A stretch of DNA of 64,000 bases. Origin: Malurus cyaneus samueli (lineage: Eukaryota; Chordata; Aves; Passeriformes; Maluridae). Positions within the stretch are counted from its first letter, which is position 1. Each line of letters opens with the position of its first letter. The stretch spans positions 5,277,216 through 5,341,215 of the forward strand of contig CM019219.1 in NCBI GenBank assembly GCA_009741485.1, written 5' to 3'. Made by a program: the position numbers and the translations under genes. The notes beneath the pieces are model-generated. The model saw nothing but the letters and a program-made list of their open reading frames with translations, made no database searches and was not told where the DNA came from. Shown in pieces: positions 12,301 to 25,249 of this stretch.

Positions 12301-13879
12301 ACAGCGCTGTGGCCAGGGGTGCCCAGCTCCCCAGGGCTCCAGAACTGGATCCAGTTAAGCAGCTGTACATCGGGATACCTGAAATTAGGCCCATAAGGGC
12401 AAACCTCGCGGAACGTTTGAGGAAAGAGCAGCGACGTTCTCAAAAGAGCCAGGATGTCAAAATGCACTTTTGAAAATCTCCCCAGGAATCCCATCTATCT
12501 GCCTTTTTTAGTCACTTTGAAGGTTGGTGATTAAATCCATACTTACAGTGTGATTCTCCCACACATGGGGAGCAATGGGAGCTTTGTCATCACCACTAAT
12601 GGGGACAGGATTGCGAGGAATGAAATATGCAAGGAGTATGCGAGGGGAGAGAAACAGGCTTGAAAATCATCAAATGAAAAAGCCAGGGGAGTTTTTAATT
12701 TCTGCTCATGCTTTAATTACTGAAAATGATAGAAGCGCTTTGCCATTTTTAAAAATGGTGACGTTTTAAAACCTCTGGGGTTGTTTGTTTGTTTCTTTTG
12801 GGGGATGACTTACAATAACCAAGAGATATAAATCAACCCTTGGTTTTGCTTTTTGTTTCTTCTGCAGCCGCAGTTTAAACAACCAAACAGCGGGGCAGCT
12901 TCTCTTCAGCCTGGATCCCCCCGAGTGCTCTGGGAAGGTTGGTGGGGCTGGCAGCACTGCTCAACCCACAGGCTGCAGCTCATGCCAGCTGTGCCCTGAT
13001 GGAGTTGTCTCATCATTCTGGATGCCCTCCTGGTCAGGGTGATTCCCCTTTGCTAAACTTTAGAGACTTTTCCTGCATTGGTTCAGAGGTGTGGTGTTGA
13101 AAGTTGAAGGACAGCCCAGATTTTGTGTTTATTCTGGGTGAAAAACTTTAACAACTCCATGAGGCTTAGCTGAAAAATGGATCAGATCATGCACGCAAAT
13201 CTATTTCTGCTTTCATATCTCTCTGCACCTTTCCTCTCCTCCTTCCCCTATCCCACATTAGCATCAGATTTTAATCTGTTTCCTTCTCTTTTTGGGGTGT
13301 GAGCCCACAGTGTCCCGAGTTTCCAGGGAATGAAGCCCACGGAGCCATCCCCAAACCCCATCAAAGCAGCTGCTTTGGGCTCCAGTGGTGGGAGGCAGGT
13401 GAGGGCCACCTGCTGCAGGGACACTCAGCTGGAGTTTGGGACAATATTTTCTAGGATGTCACAGTTGTCTGGCTCTGCTGGTCACGGGGACTGTCACAGT
13501 CTGGCTTCCCCCAAGACCCCTCAAAAATTGTTCTGTTCCAGCTACCAGACCCAGAGCACCCATGAGCTGTCAAGTGGGAACATCCACACCATTCCATGAG
13601 GATCACTGAACAAGAGGGCCAAAGCCATTGGATCTATCACTGGACTGACACTTCATTCACTTATTTTTTTTTTTTTTAAATCTTCCCTCCTTCAACAAAC
13701 CATGCTGGATGGTCAAACAAGCCCCTGGCATTGTTAAAAGGTGAGAGGTGACACTGCAGCTCAAAGAGTCCCATGCTTTAAGCCAGAGGAACCCAAGGCA
13801 GGGGCAGTCGGGGCTCCTGGGCAGCTCCTGGAGGAGTTTCTGCTGTTGTGTCTGCAGAATTTCTGTCGAATATCAGTAG
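9372..13879. other. Intergenic with short homopolymers
   Basis: No gene is supported. Simple sequence includes a T run near 10399-10414, an A run at 10607-10626 that continues into a purine-rich AAAGAAAG tract to about 10646, and an (AAAAT)n run at about 11753-11772. GC-rich stretches near 12240-12360 and 13330-13600 contain open frames without domains. Nothing else was recognised. Confidence 0.5.
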
Positions 13880-13945
13880 TAGCTCCTCTGCGTCTCACAG
13901 GCATACTGTGAGGATAAATGTATTAAAGATGTGCTGAAGTCAGAG
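13880..13945 (+). mobile_element. Possible MIR-like SINE 3' fragment
   Basis: The blocks CTCACAGGCATACTGTGAGG, ATAAATGTATTAAAGATG and TGCTGAAG follow one another as in the 3' part of MIR-type SINEs, where a CTCACAGGGTTGTTGTGAGG block is followed by a TAAATGAGATAATG block and a GTGCTTTGAA block. Only about 65 bases are recognisable. The element would be ancient and inactive. Confidence 0.45.
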
Positions 13946-14852
13946 TCCACATCAGGGCAAAAAATCCTAGGGAAGATAAATACGCCTGTAGACACCAAGT
14001 AGTCTCGTTCTTTGATGCTTTGGTGCTTTTATGGTCAATAAAGAAACCTTGAGTTTCACAAAGGCTGTCTGACAGTTCTAATATTAGCATCCTCACCACA
14101 TCCTTGGCGACGTCTTTTTGTATCTCTGTGTGATGCTGATGTTGTTGGTAACATTTTCATGTATAATAAACCAAACTACAAACCTGGTTTGTGCTCGACA
14201 GTGAATTGGTTTGCAAAAATGAAGCAAAACACAGTTCAGTCATTAGAAAATGAGAGGAGAGGAAGATTATATTAATATTTCTGTGTCACATGAAAAGATG
14301 TGGAAGTTGTTTCTTCATAGGAAGAATAATAATTTGGTAAAGGAATAAATGTAATTCAGCAGAAACACCAGTGGATATTTGCATTTCCCTTGGCTTTAGT
14401 CCAACCAAGTCAAGAGCTTTTTGTGATAAATTCAGTGAAGAGAGAGAGACCAAGCAGTGGGGACCCTGTGCCAGTAGCTCCTGCTGGGAGCTGCTCCCCC
14501 TCTATCACACACGGGAGCAGGAGTGCAACCTCGACCTGACAGAGGTTACACACCCTCAGCGTGCCCAAATTCATCTATAGTGAGCAGGAGAGATTGTGCC
14601 ATCAATCACCTGCACCAGGGATGAAGTTAAGCTGTGTGTACAACTTCCCTTTTCTCCTTTCTTGCTCCAGTCTNTTTTTTCCTTCCCTGGAACATTTGAC
14701 TAAATCACATTTGCAGATATTTCAAATGTTTCACTCACGTGACACCTGAGCTTTATTTACTTTTGAAATAAGTCATCTCATTAACAGAATTCATTATCCA
14801 TTATTACTGTCATGTCATTCTCCTAATAAAAGGAATGACTGTAGAAGCATTC
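13946..14852. other. Intergenic, one ambiguous base
   Basis: No gene is recognised. A single N occurs at 14674 just before a short T run, a place where base calling often fails. Short open frames around 14371-14749 show no domain. Confidence 0.5.
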
Positions 14853-14915
14853 AGTGGCTTAGCTGGTAGCATAGTGAGCTATTATGCAGCAAACCTGCAT
14901 TCACGCTGTACATTG
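14853..14915 (+). repeat. Decayed tRNA-like element (SINE head or tRNA relic)
   Basis: TGGCTTAGCTGG at about 14857-14868 fits the RNA polymerase III A-box consensus TRGYNNAGYNGG exactly. About 30 bases later, where the B box should be, the sequence CATTCACGCTG is only a weak match to GGTTCRANTCC. The spacing is right for a tRNA or tRNA-derived SINE, but the acceptor stem does not pair well and the B box has decayed, so this is not a working tRNA gene. A tRNA-derived SINE head is the most likely reading. A chance A box cannot be excluded. Confidence 0.35.
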
Positions 14916-17900
14916 GTATGCCAAGGCTGGCAGAGACTGGGAGCATCAATGAGGTAATAGTCTTAATCTCTGAGGGGAGGATTATGTTGTGCTGCACTGC
15001 AAATACCTCCTACTGTTAGCAGGATAATACTTCAGATGGAGGTATAAATTGTTCGACAAATACGGACAGGTGCTGGGAAGAGGGTGAAAAAAACCCCTGC
15101 AATGTTCCACCATTATCTCCAGATAAGAGGTGGGAAAACTGTTGTTCTCACTGCTAAACTAGGATCACTCTTCCTCCATTTAAATTACCAGCGTGGCATG
15201 GCCAGCCACTTAAATGTGAAGTGCAGGGATAGCAGTTGCGTCTCTTCTTCCAGAAATGCTCTTTGCTTTTGTGGCTGATCAAATGCTGGCTGTGGGTTTG
15301 TGTGACATGGAGTGATCACGGGCAGGGTGCCCCTGACCCACCATCCCACCCCTTGTGTGAGCTCCTTATTCCAGACATTATATTCCACACAGTCCTGTGG
15401 CACATCTGAGCCTGGACAGACTGTTCCTCAACATTTCCCTGCTCAGAGGAGCACTCAGGATTCATTACTGTCGTTGGTATCACAGTTTGTAGCTGCTCTT
15501 TTCTGTGTTTTATAGACCTGACACTCTGTTTTCACCTTAACTGACCCACAGCAGGTCCTGGAATGAGAGATTTCTCATTTATTAGGGCTAATAAGAAGTT
15601 GGCACACTCTCCAGACCATCTTTTGCCATAGGATGCCAGAGAATATCACAAAGCTGGACAAACTCTGGATTATTCCCACTTTAGAGAGGATAGATAGGAG
15701 ATAAACATAAAAAAGTATTAAAGCAGTGCTTGTGCTGGGTTAAACTTTGTCCAGTGGCTCCTGGGAGATGCTGCTCTATCACAGAAGAGCATTGAATGGC
15801 AATGTACAGATCACCAGCTGGGACTAAAACTTAATCAGATATTTGCTCCCAAACAAATGTTGCATTTTACAGGTAGAAGTGATTTACCATGGTCCCAGCA
15901 CTTGTCTCTACTTTTATCCTGCTGTTCTTCCCACTGCTGGAGTTTGGGTTGATCCAAAGCCTCATCCAGCCACACAACAAATCAGAAGTGGATTTTGAGT
16001 GGGAAGCAATGCTTTCAGTCTCCTAGGTTAGCTCTGGAGTCAGGTTGAGAAGCTTTGCTTTGGACCAAGGCAGCACTAATTTAATTTAATTCTCCAGATT
16101 TCCCTTCTTACCCAGCTGTAACTCAGGGACCTGTTCTTTTCCCAGGCCCCATTTCTTATGATGCAGTGAGGACCTTTTTACTCACCATGTGAAATACTAC
16201 CTTTTGATCAGAAATGCCCAGAGAAACATTTCCAGGCTACTGAATCAACAATTTTTAAAATGGTTTTGCTCATGGAAAATGTCAACATTCCAAACGCTGT
16301 ACTGTTTTGGGATTACAGCAAATGATGGAATATTGACCTTGCCCCACCAGATTGAAATTGCTTAAAAAATTTTATTGAAGATTAAACTTGTTCAGCCCTG
16401 AGAAGTGGGAAGAGAGACCTCTTTTGGGCAAACTCTTAGCAACATCTGATTTAAAAGATGTTCAGATTGTGGGTCTGACTCCATTCTCAGCCATGCACAT
16501 GGCGGCATTCAGTAATTCCCCCCACATTAGTGATTTTTTCTATTGGTGGAACCACCCTAGGTTAGTGGAGAATAAAGGACACAAAGTAGCTGAGGATGTA
16601 AGTAAACATTTCTTGACCAGAAGCAATGGAACAAATTAAAATCTCGATGCACTTGTTCAATTTTTTTATATTTTGTATTGATCCCTCTTCTATAGGAGGC
16701 ACATGCAAGGAGCTTGTGATTTTCCTTGCAGAAGGTCTGACTGCAAATGGATTTCATCCTTTTCATGCCTGCATCTTCCTTTCCATAAATTAATAACTTT
16801 TTGCACTCAGTTTTTATCACCCTTCTCCACAGAAATGACTGGTTTCATTTGTCAGAATTTTAACCAGTTAAAAAGATTGGGATAAAAAATTCTGTCCCTC
16901 TTTAAGCTCTTGGTCTGAAGGTTTGTTTTAATACTGCCTTGTTTTCTTCAAGAGGGAGTTTCAGTGGGAAGTTGTGTGACTTTGTGGCCCAGCACAGCCA
17001 CTCCAGCATGGGAACTCTAACTCCACAGTTTCTATAGGGTCTTTTTTGACACAGAAGGGAACTTTTCCTAATCAGGACTGCACCCTGTTTGCACTTACAC
17101 CAGATTAACCACTGCTGGAAGTGGTGTAAAGGATCATTACGGTGATTGCAAATCTAAAGCCACCTTGGCAGAAGTGAGAGTGAGATTTGTAAATGTCAAC
17201 AGAACAGCTTGTTCCTGGTTCCCCTGCAGCCAGGTACGAGAGATCCTCAGGGAAAAGCACAAGACTCTTAAATTCTGACAATGCATCAGCACAAAAAATC
17301 CCAATATCAAAATACAAACCAGCACTGCAACCCAGTGAATCCCAGTCTTTGCATTGGTTTTCAGCAATCTTTGGAAGAGTTTTTTATCTTTCTGATTTAA
17401 GATACGGTGTTACTTAAAACCCCCTAACAGTCAACCAAATGTAGAGAGATGAAAAAAAATTTTCCATCACCCTCTGCTTTTTATAAAAATATATCAATTT
17501 AATAACTTGGTTTAAGGAAAAACAGAATGATCATGTTAAAATACTGCCAAATTTATAAACTTTGACAGTCCCACATACTGAGATGAACAGGCAAATTTAT
17601 TTAATAAGAAATAAAATACATTTTCTCCCTGCATTCACTGAAATAATAAGACAGACACATCTGTCCCAAATTTCTTTTAAGGAACAGAATGGCTGCTGCT
17701 AACTAGAAAATAGTGCCTTTCTGCTGGCTTACCTCAAGATAAATTTACGGCATCACTGTAACAGTATCAGAATTCAAAATGTAATAAGTTCAAGTAGAAT
17801 GAGATCAAACATTTCTGTCCACATTAACTCTTTGATGTCACAATTCAATATCTCGCAATGAAAGATGGAGATGTAAAATGTGGGAAAGTTTATGCAACTT

Positions 17901-18290
17901 CTTGCTGTTTTCTCAAAGTCGAAATATCTTCAGGGTCTGTTCCGTGAAGTTTGCACATTCCTGCAGGAATGTGTGGTGAGCACTGGAAAAGGCTGTTCTG
18001 CCACAGGAGTCACAGATTTATAGGATTTTTGGGAGATGTGGGTCTTATTGCTGGCATAGACCTTAGAGCCTCATAGTCCAGTAGCTGCTTAGAGACCTAA
18101 ACCAAAATCTCAGAGATAAAAAACATCCCAGGTGTTTCCAGTGCGAGATCTTGGTGCAGTTAGAGTCTGACCCGTTTTATAAGTATTTCAGGAAAGGGAT
18201 GGTTCTTCTGCCATCCGATCTCTGAGGAGGGATAGGCCACTCTAACCTCCAAACAGTGCAGAAAATGGAGAACAATAATTGCAGCCATAC
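14916..18290. other. Intergenic, nothing recognised
   Basis: No coding exon, RNA gene or clear interspersed repeat is seen. The part just after the tRNA-like block (14916-15060) might be the body of the same old SINE, but I cannot align it to a known family by eye. Confidence 0.5.
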
Positions 18291-18307
18291 AAAAAAAAAA
18301 AAAAAAA
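18291..18307 (+). repeat. Poly(A) run, 17 bases
   Basis: This is a pure homopolymer. I see no retrocopy body upstream of it, so it is treated as simple sequence. Confidence 0.9.
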
Positions 18308-20690
18308 GGTGCATTTGTCAAGACAGAGAGCAGTCCTTCTCTGTGACAGCAGGTAGAGTTATTACACCCTGTGTCCCTAAATCTCCACAAGGGATTTATG
18401 TCATGCCCCATATCAAATGGAAAACCCTTCTATAAGAATTTCTGCTGTCCTCCCAGAGCAGATATTTCTTCTTGATCCAAAGCCTTTGGTCTTCTCTGCT
18501 TCCTTTGTGCTTCTCAGGTGGTACCAAGGGACTACCAAGAAAAACCAGCAAGGAATTTCCTTATTTATGAAGTCAGAATCAGATCATGCAAGCCAAACAG
18601 GCACTTTAGCAATTGTTTAGTTTCATGTGGCACTCCCATTTACTGGTCCAGCATTCTGGGGACCGGAGTTCTCGGAAACTGAACTTTGAGAAAAGTGTTA
18701 AAAGCAGAATGCAGGCAAGGTGTGCCAAAAACCAGCCACGAGGGTGAACCTTCCTAATGAGAACCAAGAAAGGTTTACTGGGGGTAAATGAGAGCAGTTC
18801 AAGAGGCTGTAGCTCCCCAGCAGTGCTGCCTGACCAAGTCCCTGTTTGTGGGTTGATGTGACACCACTGCAGCTGTGCCCTGGCACACATTCAGCTTGTG
18901 CTGGCCAGAGAGTGCTTTTCTGGTCTAGCCTGAAACTGTTCTGCAAACAAGGCAAGCTGTATGAGCAAAAAATCACTTGATGCCAGTATAAGCTGGGTTT
19001 CCCTGAAAGCTTTTGCCAGTGTGAAGTGTTCTTAAAAACCGTAAAAATAAAAAACAAAAAATGTCACACCCTTGGCTGGCATTGGCATGTGTGCAGACAT
19101 TTTAAAGATATATTTGGCTCAGGTTTGCTTTTGCTGGATAAGACCGTACCAATGTAATTGAAGAATGTTATGATAATAATAAATGTCATGTTTATTAGCA
19201 TATTTAACTGCACTAATAAATGGGAAGCTGTCAAACTGGTGTTACCCTGAGCAAAGACCATAATAACACTAAGTGGTAACTCTTGGGGACTATGTGAAAA
19301 CAAAAATAGTTCTTCTGGTGGAGTTGTAAAGACTGCAACCAAAAATGAAAGCAATATCTCTCCTACCCTGGTGAAGAGCATTCATATAGGGAATGCTCTG
19401 GCAGGGTCCAGAACACACAATGAAAGCAGGAAAGGAAAAAGAAATGAGCTTGTACTATGACAGGTCGAGGTCTCTGGATTCCCAAAGGCCTTTCCTTTGC
19501 CAACAAAAGTGTTTTGCTGTCTAAGAAACAGATTGCGAACATACTTGTCTGTGAGTATCTAAATTGAAAGTGGTTTGACTTGCCACAGTGAAATGAAGCT
19601 TTCCATGAGAGAGTCCCAGAGGAAGAATCAGTGGCCCTGAATGTGCCTGCCTGGGACAAAGCACATGTCCTCCAAGGAACTAACAGACCAAGACGTTGGA
19701 ATAAAAATCCTTGAAAACTAGAATTAGAAATAAATTACCTGAATGAGGGTCACAGAATTCATTAGCATGGTCATTAGGTAATTCATTTTTAGACAGGGCT
19801 TACCATGAAAAGAGAATATCAGGCAGACATGACAAGCTTGACCTGACATAAACCAACTAAAGCACATATCAGAGTGCACCATTTGATTCTGTGGAGCTGC
19901 CTGGTTCTCAGAGCATTGTCAGTGCTGGAGATTCACTCTGCTCGATGGCAAACAGGGGATGGCTTCACCCTCTGCATAACTGGCACACAATGGAGACTGA
20001 AAACTGGGGAAAATAAACAGCTGGGAGCCACAATGGACCATTTGCCCTGCTGCACTTGCCAGCTGAGGTTTGGAGAGGGGAGGTTTTAAATACATTTTTG
20101 CACATTTTTTCTTATTCAATCCGCTCTTTTTCCGTAAATGCTTGCAGGATAGAAGGATTTTTGGACCCTGACCAGACAAAGCTCTTGGCTATTTGCAAGT
20201 AAAGAGTTTGGAAGTCAATAGAATTACTCACCTATTTGAGAGCTGAAAGGAGCAAGGGAGGCAAGGTTTGTAGGGACAGGTAATGTATTTTATGAGGAAA
20301 ACTAATATCACTTGAAAAACTGGACAAGCTGTCATGGACACAACTTTTAAGTGCAAACCCTGTCAAAGGTTTTAGTTTCTGGTGCAGATGAATTATGTGG
20401 TTTGCCATTTGTGGTGCTTTGAAACACCTCAGGGCCAGTTTCCTCCCATCCACTTGGCTGTGGTGCCTTTTCCCACAGCCTCACCAAGGAGATCTCAACT
20501 GCTCTCAAGGTGTACTTTCTTTCCTCACAAGGCACCTGAGGCACCTCCTGAATTGTTCAAGGGCTTTAGGACACCTGACGTGTCATGTAATGCTGAACAA
20601 TTACATCCCAGATCCTGGCTTTCAACATGTAAAATCCAGCAAACCTAGATGAGGTGATTTCATGCTGAGTTTCTTTGTGATTTCATTATG
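18308..20690. other. Intergenic, nothing recognised
   Basis: AT-rich patches, for example 19150-19215 with ATAATAATAAATG and TTATTAGCATATTTAAC, resemble vertebrate conserved noncoding sequence in composition, but nothing can be assigned. No gene is seen. Confidence 0.45.
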
Positions 20691-20980
20691 GATTTTTTTT
20701 TTTTTGAGTTTTGGGTTGTTTTGTTGGTTTTGGTTGGGTTTTTTTTGTTTTTTTTTTACAAAGATTAGCAGCAACGTAAAGAAATCTAAAAAAATGTGGC
20801 TGTGGATCCTTTCTATAGTGAATCCTCTAATCCACCCTCACATAATCTGTTCTATCACACAGCCCTTGGTGTGGGTGTGTGGCATGTGATGGGATGTGCT
20901 TCATATTGCAGAAACCCATGCTCTGACAGTGGTTTTTTTTTGGTTTTTTTTTGTTTGTTTGTTTGGTTGGTTTTTTTTAA
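20691..20980 (+). repeat. Two T/G-rich low-complexity tracts
   Basis: Two tracts, about 20691-20758 and 20932-20980, are almost entirely T with interspersed G (TTTTGTTGGTTTTGGTTGGG in the first; TTTGTTTGTTTGGTTGG in the second). They are separated by about 170 bases of ordinary sequence. Both have the same strand bias. They are probably simple-repeat expansions. Confidence 0.75.
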
Positions 20981-23900
20981 GATGAGCAAGAGAAGAGGGT
21001 GGAGATAAAGATTTCCACTACATTTGTCATACAAGGTCTTCATTTAGTTCAGCTCATGCTGTGGATACTAAAACCCTACTAGAATATATACAATATTTCT
21101 GCCAGTACTGCAACTTTGCAAACAAATAACTTCCTATACTCATTTATGCTAGTCAGCCTTAACAATAGGTGCCAAATGCAGAATCCCTGAAAAACAGAGG
21201 ACTGGTGAACAAGTGTTACAGCCTGCTAACAAAATAAATCGTGCTACAGAAACTTAACAGGTTGTGTGTTAAATGTTTAAAGAAAAAACAACAACTAAAC
21301 AACAAAAAAACTTTGAGCCACCCAACTACAAATTGAGTAAATTGGCCAAAAGCTTCACATGCTTACACAAATCTGCTTTATCATTAAGGGAAAGATGTAC
21401 AAAGGAAGATTCAGACCCAAGCAGGATACAGTTTAAGGAATGGAGAAGTAGCAAAAGGGAGATTAGAAAAAGTAATGAGGCACAGGACAGTGGAAATAAA
21501 TCCCTAATGTTTATCTAAAGGAAACCTAATTTGAAACCTAACTAAAAGATGTTGCCAAATATCCCATTAGCTGATTCCAAAACCTGTGTCAACAGCTCAA
21601 ACCCTTTTTCATATCACTGGGACCTGCACAGGTGCCTACAAAGGTATAATTTGAATTTGTTTCTTGTAAAACAGCTCATAAGTAGAAAATAGCCTGGTTT
21701 AGCCATTATCAGAAGTATTTTTCTAGGTGCCCATAATGGCAAAACCAGCATAAGCCATTCACATCGTTAAAGCTTTGGGAGCTGACCAGGCTTAGCACAC
21801 GGGCTCTGTGAGACCATAAAGAAAATGTCTGCGAGCAAATTCCTATCAAGAATGAATCAGAACTCTGTGTAAAAGGTAATTTCAGCATCTCTGGCCCAGC
21901 AAATCATGCCAATTTGGGTATATAAGATAGGTATATATACCTATATAAGATATAAAGCCAAAGTCTTTCTACTTAGATAACATTTCCAAGCAGGAAAAAA
22001 AAAAGTTTATGTTGTAGGAAACCTATGTGGGTATTAGACCTTTTTGTGCTTGTATTTTTAATAAAAACTAGTAACACACCCTCTTTCTAAAATTCACAGT
22101 TGCATCATTTAATGCTTGCAGCTTGTGCCAGCTCTCTGGATTAGTAAATCAAAATAACGAAATTGTGAAATATCTTCCTACCATCAAGAAAAGAGAAAAA
22201 AAAATAGTTTGAGGGTTTTCTCAGGCATTTGCGGTGATGATCTTGCCAATCAATTCTTGTTGTGTAGAGAGCAGAAAAGAACTAATTATATGACTTTTAA
22301 AAAATATTTTAATTTCAGAACAAAGAACATGTAATAATTATTGGTCCTGGAAACTTAAATATAGAATATGCTGTAATCCTGAGTTCATTATGACTTGAGG
22401 GACTGGTAATAATAATGAGGCATTAGGCAGCCCTAAGGAGCTTCATATCTAGGAGGCAAATACTTAAAAGCCATGGTACATCAGCAAATCCAGAGGCAGG
22501 AGTAGAGATTATTATGGTTTTAGGTGAAGGTACATTATAATTCTTGTTTTTAAATCAGCTTTTAATCTGATTGCGGAAGAGCTGGATTTCAAAAAAGAGC
22601 TTTGGTGTGCAAGATCATGGGAAGGGCCTGCATTTCACTTTCTGTTCCTCGTCTGTTGGTAGGCTGAAGCAAAATGGTGCCTGAAAATCATTAGGAATTG
22701 AACAAACTGAAGTCAAAAGCTTTGATCATGGAGTGGAAACAGGAAACAGATAAGTGTGTTGTGTTTTCCTTCATTGTTTTGCCCTCAGACCATGACATTT
22801 GAAATTTAAAGTCATTGTTTGCTGTTTTCTTTTCTTGTTTACACTTTCTCTGTATAATGTTTTGATCACCTCAGTTCAGTTTGTCATACAGAAGAACTCT
22901 CACTACAAAACAGCAACCACAAAGCTGCCCTTGTTCCTGACAAGCTAAAATACCTGCGTGATTAAAGCTATTAAATGACCTCCTTATCCTTAAAGCACTG
23001 AGTAGAACCTAAGTCATAATTCAGTAATAACATGTGATGTATATAATATACCTGCAGCTACAGAGTTTAACTCTGGTTACTCTTTAAATATTGGTAAATA
23101 TTTGGTAACTCCTCTGAGTTTTGTGTTTCTGAAGGGCTGCTGCACCGATCTTGGCTGCTGTGACTCCCTCATTAGGATGCCACCTCCCCACAAATAGGAG
23201 TGGCACAGGTCACAGAACCCACCAGGCAGCATGGATATCCTGTTTCCATAATTCCTGATGACAAGTTTTTGGATTTGGCATTGATAAGTGATCAAGAGTG
23301 ACGTGTCATCTTCGAGAGATGAGCCTGCTCCTGCAGCAAGAGGCTCTTGCACGAAAGTCAAGGAGATGAGAAAAACATCCCAAAGAAGCCCCTGAATTGA
23401 GGGAAAGGTAACAGCTGGATTAATGTTCAACTGCTTCATTTTGGGGTTTGCCATGAATAATTAAGTGTAATTAATAAATAGTGCCCTGAAGATAGGATCG
23501 AAAAGACTTTGGGTGTGGTGCTTAATCCTTCCTGAGTTGGAGAGCAAGGCCAGCAGCCTATAATGGATTTAACTAATTCTCTTAATTGCAGCTTCATTTG
23601 CCTGATCTTTCTAAATGGTATTAATCTAGTGATTTGCAGAATAAGCACTTGGAAAAGACTTACCAAAATCACGGTAGGATCTCAAAGATATATTTCTCCT
23701 CTTAGATTTTCTTCAGTGGGAGATTTCATTGTCAATGCAAATTCCATTAATTTGGCAAAGCGTTCACAGTCTTTGTTGGCATAAATTAAGAATTTAAAAT
23801 GTCATTAACAAATCCAACCCTTAGAATCAACATTGGAAATGACAAATTCTGCAAGACTGCTAATTAGTTATTTACAGATTAAATACTTCTAAAAGGGAAA

Positions 23901-25189
23901 AAACTGCAGCATTTCAGTCTCATTTCTGTGCTGGGTACTGAAGCACTGCAGATTTTTGGGTTTCACAGGATCTCTCAGCAGAAGAACATCCCACGTGTTG
24001 ACAACCACACTGGGAGACAAGAAAATAATCACATTTCTTTATCACTCTTGCCTGGACAACAAGAAATATGCAAGAGAGGCCTTTAGCTCTGAGCAAATTC
24101 CAGCTAAAAGAAGTTATGGATCATATCCTCAGGTTTTCCTGATCTGATCTGCCCTCTGCTCCCACCACATCACCACTGAGGCATTCAGTTCCCCTCTCTA
24201 CAGAGCTCGCAAGGTTGAACACAACAGAGCTAAAACAATTTAAAAAACCTTGAGATGCAGAGGTTAAACCCACTGCCAACAGTCTCCCTCCTTGGGCAAC
24301 AACAGAAAATTTCTCAGACAGCATTCTCTTGGAGAAAACGGAATAAACTGCACAAAAAAGTGAAGCTGAGTGAATGGCTTTGATGTCTCAGAGCTTTGAT
24401 TTTTTTTTTTTTGGTGCCAGTTTTGACTCTTGAGCCATTTTGGGTTTGATTTCATCCTCGAGTCCTGCAGAGTTCAGTGCTGTCCTGCTTGCCTGGAACT
24501 CAACAGCATCACTTGTGTTATCACTCATGGAAATAAATGGCAAAATTCCCTCTGGCTCAGGGGTGCAGCATCTGCCAGCTGAGTCCAGTTCTGCTGTGCC
24601 TTTAGCTCCTGGCAAGGATTCTTTTGCCTTCTAATTACACACTGTGAATAAGATATGTATAAAACGTAATCAAACACGAGTAACATGGACTGTCCAACAT
24701 GCACGTGACTCTGCTGGCTCAGTGCAGGTTCACACCACTCATCCTTTTCCCCTCCATGGTTTGCTGCCTCCATTGCTGTGTTTTGCCTTCAGCTGGGCTG
24801 TAAATTATTAGGAAAACATGTTTGTTTTTTAACTGCGTTCGTACAGCATTGAGCACTGAGAAGCCAAGGGCCTGTCACCCCACTCTACTATTAATAATTA
24901 AGAACAGTAATTGTTTTATTCTCATTATCAAATCAAAGAAATAACGCTGCTTCAAAGCTACACATGTTGTTGCAAGTAGCAAAGTGCATGTGATATCCAC
25001 GGCCCTTTTGCTGCTCTTAGCTAGCCACTAACTCACTTAATTTTGTGTAGTTTAGCACATTACAAGATTGTTCAGGAGTGCCATAAATGATGTCAGGCAC
25101 CATCAGAAACCACTTCAGAAAATCATTGCCTGTAGCCAGATCAAAAGGTGAACACCTGGAAACTTGCAGTTCTGGGAAAGCAGAATAAA
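20981..25189. other. Intergenic, nothing recognised
   Basis: No gene is supported. At 21927-21944 there is an 18-base perfect palindrome (ATAGGTATATATACCTAT) inside a short TATA-rich stretch. The reverse-strand open frame at 23077-23454 (125 codons) has no recognisable domain. Confidence 0.5.
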
Positions 25190-25249
25190 TCTCTTTTTTC
25201 TTTTCCTTTTTTTCTCTCTTTTTTTTTTTTTTTCCTTTCTCTTCCTCTT
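25190..25249 (+). repeat. 60-base pure pyrimidine tract
   Basis: Every base from 25190 to 25249 is C or T, mixing CTTTTCC and TCTCTC units with long T runs. Such tracts can form triplex DNA or act as nucleosome-disfavouring sequence. No adjacent AG acceptor and exon were identified. Confidence 0.9.
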
